Of a DNA stretch of 28,989 nucleotides, positions 14,958 to 23,296 are shown one piece after another (positions within the stretch are counted from its first letter, which is position 1; every line of letters begins with the position of its first letter). The stretch is from Candidatus Uhrbacteria bacterium RIFCSPHIGHO2_02_FULL_57_19 (GTDB taxonomy: Bacteria; Patescibacteriota; Patescibacteriia; 2-12-FULL-57-11), in contig MGDZ01000067.1 in NCBI GenBank assembly GCA_001791115.1, forward strand, positions 1-28,989. Reading direction: 5' to 3'. Below the pieces are notes generated by a model that saw only the letters and a program-made list of their open reading frames with translations, was not told the origin of the DNA and ran no database searches. The position numbers were made by a program, and so were the translations under genes.

Positions 14958-14993
14958 AGACGTGATGATTTTAAGCTACGTCTCTAAGAGACG
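14948..14993. repeat. inverted repeat carrying both stop codons of two convergent genes
   Basis: CGTCTCTTAGAGACGT (14948-14963) is the exact reverse complement of 14978-14993, with a 14-base loop. Each arm is itself a near-perfect palindrome (CGTCTCT, one base, AGAGACG), so one long hairpin or two small ones can form. The stop codon of the plus-strand ligase (14955-14957) is in the left arm and that of minus-strand fmt (14984-14986) in the right. Both proteins end Val-Ser. No T-tract flanks it; a bidirectional terminator or 3'-end protector is plausible. Confidence 0.75.
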
Positions 14994-15931
14994 ATTGACC
15001 CGATGACGTCCTTATGTCCGCGGAGGAATTCCTCAGCGGACATTTCTTTTTTCCCTTCCGGCTGGATTCTGAGAATTTTGAGCCCGCCGCTTCCGCAGGC
15101 GATGACCAGATTGGCGAAGACCTTCCCGGGTGAGTCGGATATGTTCGGCTCGACGGAGATTTCGAGCGGCTTGATCCGCATGGTCTTGCCGCCGTGTTCC
15201 CATTCGGTCCACAGGCCGGGCCAGGGCTGGTAGGCGCGGTGGAGGCGTTCGATCTCGACTGCGGTTTTCGACCAGAGAACGCGTCCGTCTTCACGAGAGA
15301 TAATTTTGGTAAAAGTGGCAAGGGAATGATTTTGATCAGTCAGGACGGTCTCGCCAGCGACATACTTGGCGACTGTTTCCGGCAGCATCAGCGCCGCGAC
15401 GTCAGCAAGACGCGCCTCAAGTTCAGGCGCCGTCTCCGTTCCGGTCATCTTGACTATTTTTTGCGCCAGAAGTGGCCCGTGGTCCATTTCGGCGTCAAGG
15501 AGCATGATCGTTATCCCGGTTTCCGGATCCCCGTTGGTGATCGCCGCCTGGATCGGCGACGGTCCGCGATATTTTGGAAGAAGCGAGGGGTGGACATTCA
15601 AAGTTTGGTGCTTGGGAACATCAAGAATTGCCTGCGGGATGAGTTTGCCATAGGCGACGACCACGGCGACATCTAATTTGAGTTTGGCGTAGGATTGTGC
15701 CCAGGTCTCGTCTTTAAGCGATTCCGGCTGTTGGACGCGCAGTCCAAGCTCTATGGCGGCGGACTTGACTGCTGGCGGAGTAAGAGTCTGTTCGCGTCCG
15801 ACCGGCTCGTCAGGGCGGGTGACAACCGCGACAATATCAAAGCTAGCGTCAAGGGCCAGCGAACGCAGCAAAGGGACGGCGAACGGCGCCGTCCCCCAGA
15901 AAGCGAGACGAATTTTACGGTCAGAGGTCAT
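14984..15931 (-). CDS. fmt: Methionyl-tRNA formyltransferase
   Basis: Fmt formylates Met-tRNA(fMet) using 10-formyl-tetrahydrofolate, making the bacterial initiator tRNA. At 315 aa it has normal length. RLAFWGTAPFAVPLLRSL opens the Rossmann domain. The catalytic triad is seen as N112 and H114 in LNVHPSLLPKYRGPSPIQ and D150 in DAEMDHGP. The C-terminal OB-like domain with RLHRAYQPWPGLWTEW is complete. It overlaps the end of def by 11 bases, the classic def-fmt pair, and ends inside the inverted repeat at 14978-14993. Confidence 0.96.
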   Translation of the reverse strand: MTSDRKIRLAFWGTAPFAVPLLRSLALDASFDIVAVVTRPDEPVGREQTLTPPAVKSAAIELGLRVQQPESLKDETWAQSYAKLKLDVAVVVAYGKLIPQAILDVPKHQTLNVHPSLLPKYRGPSPIQAAITNGDPETGITIMLLDAEMDHGPLLAQKIVKMTGTETAPELEARLADVAALMLPETVAKYVAGETVLTDQNHSLATFTKIISREDGRVLWSKTAVEIERLHRAYQPWPGLWTEWEHGGKTMRIKPLEISVEPNISDSPGKVFANLVIACGSGGLKILRIQPEGKKEMSAEEFLRGHKDVIGSIVS

Positions 15932-16409
15932 TGTTTTTTTCGCGGCCGGCCTCCCTGACGTTCTTGGCCTTGTCGATGATCAGGATTCCGTTTAAGTGAT
16001 CAATTTCGTGTTGGATGATTCGAGCGAAGAGACCCTCGGCGTTGATGTCTATTTTATGTTCCTGGCGATCGTAAGCTGTGACTTTGACGAGAATCGAGCG
16101 GCTGACCTCGCCCCAGACGCCGGGGACAGACAGACAACCTTCTTCGGATGTTTCCTTGCGCAGACTGCGGCGGATGATTTTCGGATTGATGAGCACCAGC
16201 GGCCCGTCTTTGGTGGAGACCACGGCCAGGTTCCAGGGTTCGCCGACCTGATTGGCCGCCAGACCCACACCCTCGGCGGCGAACATGGTCTCGATCATCC
16301 GGTCAAGGAATTTCTGAAACTCGTGGTCGGCCAGCCGCTGGAGCGGCAGATCCGTCGCCTTGCGGCGCAGCCGTTCGTCCGGATGTTGGACAATCGGTAG
16401 GGGAGTCAT
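15921..16409 (-). CDS. def: Peptide deformylase
   Basis: This enzyme removes the formyl group from the N-terminal methionine of new proteins, using a bound metal ion (usually iron). All three signature motifs are present in the 162-aa protein: GVGLAANQ (47-54), EGCLS with metal ligand C92, and QHEIDHLNG with H134, catalytic E135 and H138. Start MTPLPIVQHPDERLRRKA is typical. The C-terminus is short and charged. It lies nine bases after priA and overlaps fmt, so priA-def-fmt is one transcription unit. The substrate-producing enzyme Fmt is encoded immediately downstream. Confidence 0.96.
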   Translation of the reverse strand: MTPLPIVQHPDERLRRKATDLPLQRLADHEFQKFLDRMIETMFAAEGVGLAANQVGEPWNLAVVSTKDGPLVLINPKIIRRSLRKETSEEGCLSVPGVWGEVSRSILVKVTAYDRQEHKIDINAEGLFARIIQHEIDHLNGILIIDKAKNVREAGREKNNDL

Positions 16410-16418
16410 AAATCAAGA

Positions 16419-18209
16419 TCAGGAGTCGATATCAATAGTCCAGGTTGGATCGACGAGCGACAATATTTTGAAACGCATTTGGTCGTCTTTGGGAATTTTG
16501 AGAGTTATTCTACTCATGGTGCGCCGGCGCGGCATGGTTACCTGGTCGATTGATGTCTTCGCGCCGGCCCGGAGGAGGGCGGCCAGCAGGATTTGCGTTT
16601 CACGGTCGTTCGGCCGGTGTTTTTCGCTGGTCAATCTGACTAGCAGACCGGCGGGCGGGTAGAGGAGACGCGTCCTGTCTTCGAGCTCCGCTTTGTAGAA
16701 TTCGGCGGCGCGGCCGGATAAGGCCTGAAGGACGCGGTGGTCCGGATCCAGAGTCTGGACGAGAAAGGGCGCTTTTTTGCCGGCCGCCAAATTGGAAAAG
16801 GCGGCCAGGATGGTTAGCGCCTCCTCATTGGCTTGGTACTCGGGCTTGTGCCAAAGGCCGTCGGCCAGAATAACGCCCACCAGACCTACCGGCAGATCGT
16901 AGAGCCGCGTCCGATACCAGTGCAGAAGCGCCTCGGTTCCCAGCAGGACGTCAGCGGACGGAATAGGAGGCGGCGTCTGGCCTTCTTTTTGACGGGCTAT
17001 CTCGGCAATGGTCGCCTGGGGGATTGCTTTTTTAAGATCCTGGGCGAGTCGCTGGACGCCCAGTTTTTGGACGGCTATGCGCGGACCGCGGCATTTTTCA
17101 CAGAAGAGCGGAATGTCTCTGACCGTCCGACAGTTTCTGCAGACTAGGCCGGATCGTTCGGCGGCCATCGGCTGACGGCACGACTGACAGGCGGCCACAT
17201 CCCGGCAATCGCGGCAGACGACTAGTCCACCCAGCCCTTTGCGGTTATGGAACAGTACCGAGATTTTTCCGTTTTGTCGAGCTTCGGCGACGGATCGTAA
17301 AAGCTGTTCTGATAACAGGCCGGGATTTCCGGATTTCCATTCATTTTTAAGATTGATAAGGATGGTTTCTGCTCCGGACGGAAGGGGCGTGTTCGGATTT
17401 TGATGAAAGGCCCGAATGCTGGGCGTTTCGGCCACCACTCCTAGGGGAATGCCCAGAGCGGAGGCTCGTCGAGCCGCCAGTTCCCGGGCGTCGTAGCGGG
17501 GATTGGCTTCCCCTTGCTTGTGTGATGGATCTTCCTCGCGGTCAATGATTATCGCTCCCAGATCGCGCGCCGGCGTCAAAACGGCGAGACGAGTTCCGAT
17601 AAGCAGAGGCGCAGATCCTCGGGCAAAGGCCAGCATCGAATTCCAGGATTCTTTGATGCCCAGTGAACCCGAAAGAGTGACTAGGCGAGGAAAGTCGCTA
17701 CCGAGGCCGTCGGCCAGAAAGCGCAGGTCGGCCTCTTCGGCGGCAAGAATGAGCGCCTGTCGGCCGCCTGCAATCGCCTGGCGAATCATCCGGCAATGGG
17801 CCAAGAGCCGTTCATCCGGCGTACTCGAAACCTCCACCCTGCCCGTAACGGAGCTTTGATTCGGAGTCGGGCTCTCTAGGGGTGTTTCAAGATCATCGAT
17901 CTCCCGTTTGGGCCTGGTCGGAAGAAAGGTAAAAACGACCAACGGGAGACTGGTTCCATAGGCCCGCGCCGCCCACTCGAGGATGTTGATGTCGAATCGC
18001 AGACCGGCAATGCGCTCGGAGACATTTTTCAGGGTTCCTTTTTGAGCAGTTTCGTTTTTGACCGAGCGGACGACGCCGGCAATCAATCCGGACCTGAAGG
18101 GAACCTTAACAACGTCTCCCGGAAGCAGATTCAGACCTTCGGGAATCAGGTAATCGAAAAAAGAAAACCGCGGCGGCAAGCGCAGAGCGGGGATAATTTC
18201 GGCGAACAT
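16419..18209 (-). CDS. priA: PriA-like primosomal protein N' with degenerate helicase motifs
   Basis: PriA normally recognises stalled forks and reloads the replicative helicase. This 596-aa protein keeps the N-terminal DNA-binding domain (FSFFDYLIPEG, GDVVKVPFRSGLIAGVV), the eight zinc-binding cysteines (C332, C335, C341, C344, C357, C360, C370, C373) and the C-terminal domain (LYPPAGLLVRL). The ATPase motifs are broken. The Walker A position reads SVTGRVEVSST without GxGKT (about 120-130), the DEEH box is DREED at 223-227, and the QVAGRAGR arginine motif is replaced by FSNLAAGKK (471-479). It is therefore predicted to lack helicase activity, as known for actinobacterial PriA. The ATG at 18209 gives the standard N-terminus; an in-frame start at 18368 would overlap the upstream gene. 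Confidence 0.9.
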   Translation of the reverse strand: MFAEIIPALRLPPRFSFFDYLIPEGLNLLPGDVVKVPFRSGLIAGVVRSVKNETAQKGTLKNVSERIAGLRFDINILEWAARAYGTSLPLVVFTFLPTRPKREIDDLETPLESPTPNQSSVTGRVEVSSTPDERLLAHCRMIRQAIAGGRQALILAAEEADLRFLADGLGSDFPRLVTLSGSLGIKESWNSMLAFARGSAPLLIGTRLAVLTPARDLGAIIIDREEDPSHKQGEANPRYDARELAARRASALGIPLGVVAETPSIRAFHQNPNTPLPSGAETILINLKNEWKSGNPGLLSEQLLRSVAEARQNGKISVLFHNRKGLGGLVVCRDCRDVAACQSCRQPMAAERSGLVCRNCRTVRDIPLFCEKCRGPRIAVQKLGVQRLAQDLKKAIPQATIAEIARQKEGQTPPPIPSADVLLGTEALLHWYRTRLYDLPVGLVGVILADGLWHKPEYQANEEALTILAAFSNLAAGKKAPFLVQTLDPDHRVLQALSGRAAEFYKAELEDRTRLLYPPAGLLVRLTSEKHRPNDRETQILLAALLRAGAKTSIDQVTMPRRRTMSRITLKIPKDDQMRFKILSLVDPTWTIDIDS

Positions 18210-18223
18210 AAAGCTCCGGTCTA

Positions 18224-19012
18224 CTACGGGAGAACCATGTTGGCCACCAGGTGGCCGACGCCGAAGGGACCTTCGTAGGAGTGTATTTTCGGCTCGTAGG
18301 CCATCCGGGCCAGCAGTCCCAGGAGAATCGAGATAGGCCGCAAGCCGCATTCCTTGGAGGCCTGACACATTTCGGTATCGAGAGCCAGGAGGCCATCGGT
18401 GTCCTTGGTTTTGATCAGTTCGACGACCTTGGCGTCGAGGGCCGCGCCCTTTTTTGAAAATCCTCCGGGAGCGTCATTGGTTAAGGTGTGCGACAGATCG
18501 GCGGAAGCGATGAAGGCAATCCGTTTGTTGGAATTCATGATCTCTTCTTTAAGTTTGTCGCCGAACTCGTAGTGCGCCTTGTAATCCAGCCCGGCAGGAG
18601 CCATGGGCACCAGCGAGATGGTCGGAAGATGGGCAGACAACAGAAGGAGCGGAACGGAAACGCCGTAATCAAGAACCTCTTCTGAGGACAAAGACAGCGA
18701 GGTATCGCGGCGCATAGCGCGCTGAATTTTGTCAATAAGCATGAAATCGGATCGAAAAGAGGCCGTGGTTTGGTGATCACCGAATTCCTTCAGTGAAATT
18801 GTGTACTGCGCGGCCAGGTTGATAGTAAAGGCGTCGGGCAAAACGTTTCCGTGGGGCGAAACGATTACCAAAGTGTCCGGCCGGGCGATATACATATCCT
18901 GTTCAAGGGCCTTCATGGCTTCGGCGGTTTGTTTCAACTTTTCCAAATTATTCTTGCCCACTGAAGGGATGAGCAAAGGCGGATGGGGCGCGATGGCGGC
19001 GAAGACGAGCAT
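18224..19012 (-). CDS. amrB: AmmeMemoRadiSam system protein B-like / class III extradiol dioxygenase fold protein
   Basis: This 262-aa protein begins VFAAIAPHPPLLIPSVG, with H10, then VSPHGN with H54 and SADLSHT with H175. These histidines fit the metal and catalytic positions of the LigB/MEMO1 superfamily. The C-terminal CGLRPISILLGL and GVGHLVANMV blocks are also typical. The family is linked in many prokaryotes to AMMECR1 and a radical SAM protein, but neither partner is in this window, and the molecular role is unsettled. The gene ends 14 bases before priA and probably heads the priA-def-fmt unit. Superfamily assignment is firm; the amrB name is less so. Confidence 0.75.
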   Translation of the reverse strand: MLVFAAIAPHPPLLIPSVGKNNLEKLKQTAEAMKALEQDMYIARPDTLVIVSPHGNVLPDAFTINLAAQYTISLKEFGDHQTTASFRSDFMLIDKIQRAMRRDTSLSLSSEEVLDYGVSVPLLLLSAHLPTISLVPMAPAGLDYKAHYEFGDKLKEEIMNSNKRIAFIASADLSHTLTNDAPGGFSKKGAALDAKVVELIKTKDTDGLLALDTEMCQASKECGLRPISILLGLLARMAYEPKIHSYEGPFGVGHLVANMVLP

Positions 19013-19191
19013 AGGATGTTATTTTTCCGGCCAAGGCACGGCGGCCTCCTTACTCGAGAACTCGGATCCCGACTTCGTCGGGACCGCGCCGTCTCGCCTC
19101 GTTCTAAATCGTGCGAAGCTCGCCGGCGCTTCCTCAGACAACTCGAGTTGCGTCGTCCGCTTGCCTTGTCCAAAAAAAATTTGTGAGAGGA
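19013..19191. other. 179-base intergenic segment with palindromes, no credible gene
   Basis: The gap between the lysozyme-like gene and amrB is GC-rich and holds several symmetric pieces: TCCCGAC with GTCGGGA around TTC near 19068-19084, and the 12-base palindrome CAACTCGAGTTG at 19139-19150. A minus-strand open frame crosses it but is arginine/serine-rich and overlaps amrB in another frame, so it is rejected. The segment may be a dispersed repeat or an untranslated leader. I found no convincing promoter for amrB in it. Confidence 0.4.
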
Positions 19192-20586
19192 TTAAGGATT
19201 GGTGGCTGTTTCGAGGTCGCCGGTTAAGAGAACCGGCTCGCCCAAGGGGTGGAGATTAACCGCGCCGTCCAGGGTCCAGACGATATTATTCCATTTCCAA
19301 CCGTAGGAGTTGAAGACCGACTCGCTGGAGATGGGCCGCCGCTCACCATTAGAAATGACATAAACGGTCGGACTCCCTTTGGCTCCCACCAGCGTCCCAT
19401 CGCGGAAGCGGATGGGTTCGCCAGTGCGGTAGTGAGTCAATTCCTCGGAGGAAATCTGCGTGATGGGATGAGAGCCGAAATTGATGTTCATGATCTCCTT
19501 CGACCAGATGGGATACTTCACCCCGTCCTGCACCCAGTAGACTCCGCCGCTGATTTTATCCTGAAGCAGGCCGCCTTGGGGGTAAGCCGACTCTAGGGTA
19601 ATGGCCTCACCTTCGGGATATGACGCCAGATCCTCATCGGTCACGTCCACCAGTTCATCAGCGTTGAATCCCAGGGTGCGGAAGACTTTCATGGAAATGA
19701 TCGGCCGGCGAGCGTCATCAACCAAAAGGAAGATGCCGCCATCAGTCGCGTGCAGAAGAGAATAGTTGGCAAAACGAATGGGTTTGCCCTCATCGTATTT
19801 TTCCAGGTCTGATGAAGAGATGGGAACTACCTCGTCAAGATCGGTCCGCGAAGCCAACGCGGAAATCGAGGCGAAACGGCGACGGATGCTGTTTTGAATG
19901 AACCAGAAGACGCGATTATCGGCGGTGACGATGGTCCCGTCGGGATGCGTTTTGGAAAACCAGCGGTCCCAAATGCTGGCGAAATTAACGTTGCCGTGAA
20001 GGTGGGGCGTGTAGGTGTAGAGAATGGCCGTGGCCATATTGGCCGGGGTCACCGGCGTTCCATCCACCAGCTTGGTAATGCCCGGTCCGAAACCGGCGGA
20101 GGTTTTTCCGTTCGTCAGAATATCGGGAATGTATCCCTCGCGCAGCTGGCGGGCCGCGCCCGAAACCTGTTTACCGAACCCGCGAAAGCGAGCCACCGAC
20201 GTTTCAGCCGTGGAACAGTCGTCGCAGACCCCGTAGCCCATGGCCCAATCGAACTGGCCCTGGGTCGGCAGTTGATCCTCAACCAGACTCTGTTCGCGCT
20301 GCATCAGCGCCAGGAGGAATTTCGGCGAGATGCGGTTGCCCGTGGCCACTCGCCAGATAATCTCAGCCGCGGTGCGGGTGATGCCGTCAGTGTCCGTGAA
20401 ATACTGGTAACCGAGAGTTCCTTTGCGTTCCAAAAACCGCTGGATATCGGCCAGATTCATGCTGTCACCCCGCTCCAGTTCGTAATCGGGCATCAGGTAA
20501 TCTTGATTGAAGGCCAAGGCCGGCCGGCTGAGCGCGAGGACCCCGAGAAGAGTATAGATCGTCAATTTTAACCGGAAATTTCTCAT
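19192..20586 (-). CDS. Secreted lysozyme-like protein with four C-terminal repeats
   Basis: This 464-aa protein has a signal peptide (about 1-25, ending ALA-FNQ). Residues 30-210 resemble a lysozyme-like domain seen in actinobacterial secreted proteins: ISPKFLLALMQREQSLVED with candidate catalytic E98, then WAMGYGVCD (C121, C124), RFRGFGKQVSGAARQL, and ILYTYTPHLHGNVNF. From about 217 there are four repeats of ~55-60 residues (217-271, 276-330, 339-393, 396-453). Each follows the plan v-Y/F-W/L-v-x-G/D-x-x-R/K-x-P-I-x-S, then L-x-x-Y-x-x-G-x-x-I. These could bind wall or surface glycan. Peptidoglycan cleavage is inference from the family. It has its own promoter and sits downstream of clpB. 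Confidence 0.75.
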   Translation of the reverse strand: MRNFRLKLTIYTLLGVLALSRPALAFNQDYLMPDYELERGDSMNLADIQRFLERKGTLGYQYFTDTDGITRTAAEIIWRVATGNRISPKFLLALMQREQSLVEDQLPTQGQFDWAMGYGVCDDCSTAETSVARFRGFGKQVSGAARQLREGYIPDILTNGKTSAGFGPGITKLVDGTPVTPANMATAILYTYTPHLHGNVNFASIWDRWFSKTHPDGTIVTADNRVFWFIQNSIRRRFASISALASRTDLDEVVPISSSDLEKYDEGKPIRFANYSLLHATDGGIFLLVDDARRPIISMKVFRTLGFNADELVDVTDEDLASYPEGEAITLESAYPQGGLLQDKISGGVYWVQDGVKYPIWSKEIMNINFGSHPITQISSEELTHYRTGEPIRFRDGTLVGAKGSPTVYVISNGERRPISSESVFNSYGWKWNNIVWTLDGAVNLHPLGEPVLLTGDLETATNP

Positions 20587-20597
20587 AAGACGTCTTT

Positions 20598-20606
20598 ATC
20601 ATAGCA
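20598..20606 (-). promoter_or_regulatory. extended -10 promoter of the lysozyme-like gene
   Basis: On the minus strand TGC-TATGAT is an extended -10 box ending 11 bases before the ATG at 20586. A weak TTGTTT at 20622-20627 could be the -35 at 18 bases. The leader would be only a few bases long. Confidence 0.5.
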
Positions 20607-20619
20607 TCCATCTGATATT

Positions 20620-20658
20620 AAAAACAACCGCCTTTGGGGTTATTTGTGATCCCCAAGG
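20620..20658 (-). terminator. probable terminator of clpB
   Basis: On the minus strand CCTTGGGG and CCCCAAAGG pair with one bulged A (20651-20658 and 20631-20639), starting two bases after the clpB stop. A run of five T's (20620-20624) follows after a six-base gap. It is likely an intrinsic terminator of modest strength; its T-run overlaps the promoter region of the next gene. Confidence 0.5.
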
Positions 20659-20659
20659 T

Positions 20660-23293
20660 TTAGAGCTCGAGGACGATTGAGTCATTCTTGACGCTGATCG
20701 TCAGCCGGGAACCGTTAATAATCTCTCCGGAAATGATTTTGAGAGCCAAGGGGTCGAGGATCAGAGTCTGGATCGTCCGTCGTAAAGGTCGAGCGCCGTA
20801 GGCCGGGTCATAACCCTTTTCGGTCAGCAGCCGTTTGGCCTCTTCGCTTATCGTTATGGAGATGCCCCGCTCGGCCAGACGCGAGCCGACTTCGGCAAGT
20901 TGAAGATCGACGATGCGCGAGAGGACTTCCTTGCCAAGGGAATGGAAGATGACGGTCTCGTCGAGGCGGTTCAGGAATTCCGGCTTGAAGTTTTCGCGGA
21001 CAAGTTCCATCACCCGCGAGCGCATCCGCTCCTCGCCCTGCTCTTTTTCCGAATGCCCGGAAAAACCCAGCGGCTCGGATTCCTGAAGGCGGAGAATGAC
21101 GTCAGAACCAATGTTGGAGGTCATGACAATCACTGCGTTTTTGAAATTAACGGTCCGGCCCTTGCTGTCAGTCAATCGCCCATCATCCAGAATTTGAAGC
21201 AGCGTGTTCCACACGTCTGGATGCGCTTTTTCTATTTCGTCGAAAAGAATGACGGAATAAGATTTGCGTCGAACGATTTCCGTGAGTTGGCCGCCCTCGT
21301 CATGACCGACATATCCGGGAGGGGAGCCGATCATCCGTGAGACCGCGTGCCGTTCCTGATACTCCGACATGTCGAGCCGGACCAGCGCACCTTCGTCGTT
21401 AAACAGGGACGCGGCGAGCGCCCGTGCCAGCTCCGTTTTACCGACCCCGGTCGGTCCGAGAAACAGAAATGATCCGATGGGGCGATTCGGTTCGCCGACG
21501 CCTGCGCGGGAGCGCCGTACGGCGTTCGAGACCGCGCTTACCGCTTCGTCCTGTCCGACGACGCGGCGCTTCAGTTCGTCCTCGAGAGACGCGAGCTTCT
21601 GCATCTCCGCTTCGAGCATTTTTGAAACAGGGATGCCGGTCCAGCGCGCCACCACTCGGGCGATGTCTTCCTCGGAAACTTCCTCCTTGAGGAAGCGATG
21701 CTCCTTCTGGATGTCGCGGAGGCGCACCTCGAGTTTTTTGATTTCCCTTTCCAGCTCAGGCACTCGCCCGTAACGGATCTCCGCGACTCGTTCAAGGTCG
21801 CCACGGCGCTCGGATATTTCGGATTCCTGCCGAAGCCCGTCAATTTCGCGTTTCTTCTCGCGGATGCCGGAGATGGCGTCCTTTTCATTTTTCCAGCGAA
21901 GTTCCAGGGTTTTCCGCTTTTCATCCAGTTCCGCGATCTCGCGCGCGACGGTTTCAAGACGTCTTTTTGCCTCGGCCGCCTCCTCGTCTCCCAGAGCGCG
22001 TTTTTCAATCTCGAGTTTGATGATCTGCCGGTGGAGCGCGTCGAGTTCGGCCGGACGACTGTCAATTTCCATTCTAAGCGCGGAGGCGGCCTCATCGACC
22101 AGGTCCACCGCCTTATCGGGAAGAAAGCGGTCGGAAATGTAGCGGTGCGAGAGTTTCGCCGCGGCAATTATAGCCGCGTCGGTGATGCGCACTCCGTGGT
22201 GCACTTCGTATTTTTCCTTGATGCCTCTAAGGATCGCGACGGTATCGTCGGTTGACGGTTCGATCACCAACACCGGCTGGAAGCGGCGTTCGAGGGCCGC
22301 GTCCTTTTCGATGTGACGGTGGTATTCCTTAAGCGTGGTGGCGCCGATCGCGCGAAGTTCGCCTCGAGCCAGCGCCGGTTTCAAGATGTTGGCCGCGTCG
22401 AGCGATCCGCCCTCGCCGACTGCTCCAGCTCCGACCAGAGTGTGGAGTTCATCGATGAACAACACAACGCGGCCGTCCGAGTTCTGGATCTCCTTGATCA
22501 CGGCCTTAAGCCGATCTTCGAATTCGCCGCGGAATTTCGTACCGGCGACAAGCGCGCCGATATCCAGCGCGATCAGCTCCTTCTCCTTGAGCGACTCGGG
22601 AACATCTCCTCCGGCGATCCGCTGGGCCAGGCCTTCGGCAATGGCCGTTTTTCCAACGCCGGCCTCCCCGATCAAGACCGGATTATTTTTGGTTCGGCGG
22701 GAGAGCACCTGCATGACGCGGCGGATCTCCTCGTCTCGGCCAATCACCGGGTCAAGTTTTTCCTGACGCGCCAGCTCCGTCAGATTCCTGCCGTAGCGCT
22801 CCAGCGCTTGGTATTTCGATTCCGGTTCGCTTGAGTCCACCCGCTGGGAACCGCGTACCTCGCGAAGCACATGGAGCACCCGGTCGGACCGGACACCGGC
22901 GCGCTCAAGGATTGACGCGGCGGAATCCTTCCCGTCGAGAATCGACAAAAAAAGATGCTCGGTAGATACGAAATCGTCTCCAAATCGTTTGGCGATTTTT
23001 TCAGCAACCGCCAGGCGCCGCGCTAGTTGCGGGGTGAGTAATACCTGTGCCGCGGCGCCGCTGACTCCTTCGACGCGGGAGAGAGAATCAATGGCCATGG
23101 CGATATTCTTGGCCAATCCGTCCGGAAAAACCTCCAGTTTTTCTAAAATCGTGCGGACAACGCTGTCCTCCTGCTCGATCAGAGACAGCAGAAGATGCAG
23201 TGGTTCGACTGCCTGCTCTCTGTGTTCATGGGCGATTTCCTGGGCAGCGGCGATGGCTTCCTGTGATTTTGTGGTAAAACGCTGGGGGTTCAT
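20660..23293 (-). CDS. clpB: ATP-dependent disaggregase ClpB
   Basis: ClpB is a hexameric AAA+ chaperone that pulls proteins out of aggregates with DnaK. The 877-aa protein has the full layout: N-terminal Clp repeats (1-145), AAA1 with Walker A GEAGVGKT (209-216) and Walker B D281-E282, a coiled-coil middle domain (about 410-530), AAA2 with Walker A GPTGVGKT (613-620), pore loop GYVG, and the C-terminal domain with YDPAYGARPLRR. The middle domain and the absence of a ClpP-binding IGF loop mark it as ClpB rather than ClpA/C. It is preceded by a CIRCE operator three bases from its ATG, so HrcA heat-shock repression is expected. It appears monocistronic. Confidence 0.97.
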   Translation of the reverse strand: MNPQRFTTKSQEAIAAAQEIAHEHREQAVEPLHLLLSLIEQEDSVVRTILEKLEVFPDGLAKNIAMAIDSLSRVEGVSGAAAQVLLTPQLARRLAVAEKIAKRFGDDFVSTEHLFLSILDGKDSAASILERAGVRSDRVLHVLREVRGSQRVDSSEPESKYQALERYGRNLTELARQEKLDPVIGRDEEIRRVMQVLSRRTKNNPVLIGEAGVGKTAIAEGLAQRIAGGDVPESLKEKELIALDIGALVAGTKFRGEFEDRLKAVIKEIQNSDGRVVLFIDELHTLVGAGAVGEGGSLDAANILKPALARGELRAIGATTLKEYHRHIEKDAALERRFQPVLVIEPSTDDTVAILRGIKEKYEVHHGVRITDAAIIAAAKLSHRYISDRFLPDKAVDLVDEAASALRMEIDSRPAELDALHRQIIKLEIEKRALGDEEAAEAKRRLETVAREIAELDEKRKTLELRWKNEKDAISGIREKKREIDGLRQESEISERRGDLERVAEIRYGRVPELEREIKKLEVRLRDIQKEHRFLKEEVSEEDIARVVARWTGIPVSKMLEAEMQKLASLEDELKRRVVGQDEAVSAVSNAVRRSRAGVGEPNRPIGSFLFLGPTGVGKTELARALAASLFNDEGALVRLDMSEYQERHAVSRMIGSPPGYVGHDEGGQLTEIVRRKSYSVILFDEIEKAHPDVWNTLLQILDDGRLTDSKGRTVNFKNAVIVMTSNIGSDVILRLQESEPLGFSGHSEKEQGEERMRSRVMELVRENFKPEFLNRLDETVIFHSLGKEVLSRIVDLQLAEVGSRLAERGISITISEEAKRLLTEKGYDPAYGARPLRRTIQTLILDPLALKIISGEIINGSRLTISVKNDSIVLEL

Positions 23294-23296
23294 AAA

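Noticed and set aside
18210..18368. 53-residue N-terminal extension of PriA
   Set aside because: It overlaps the end of the amrB-like gene in another frame and is not seen in PriA proteins.
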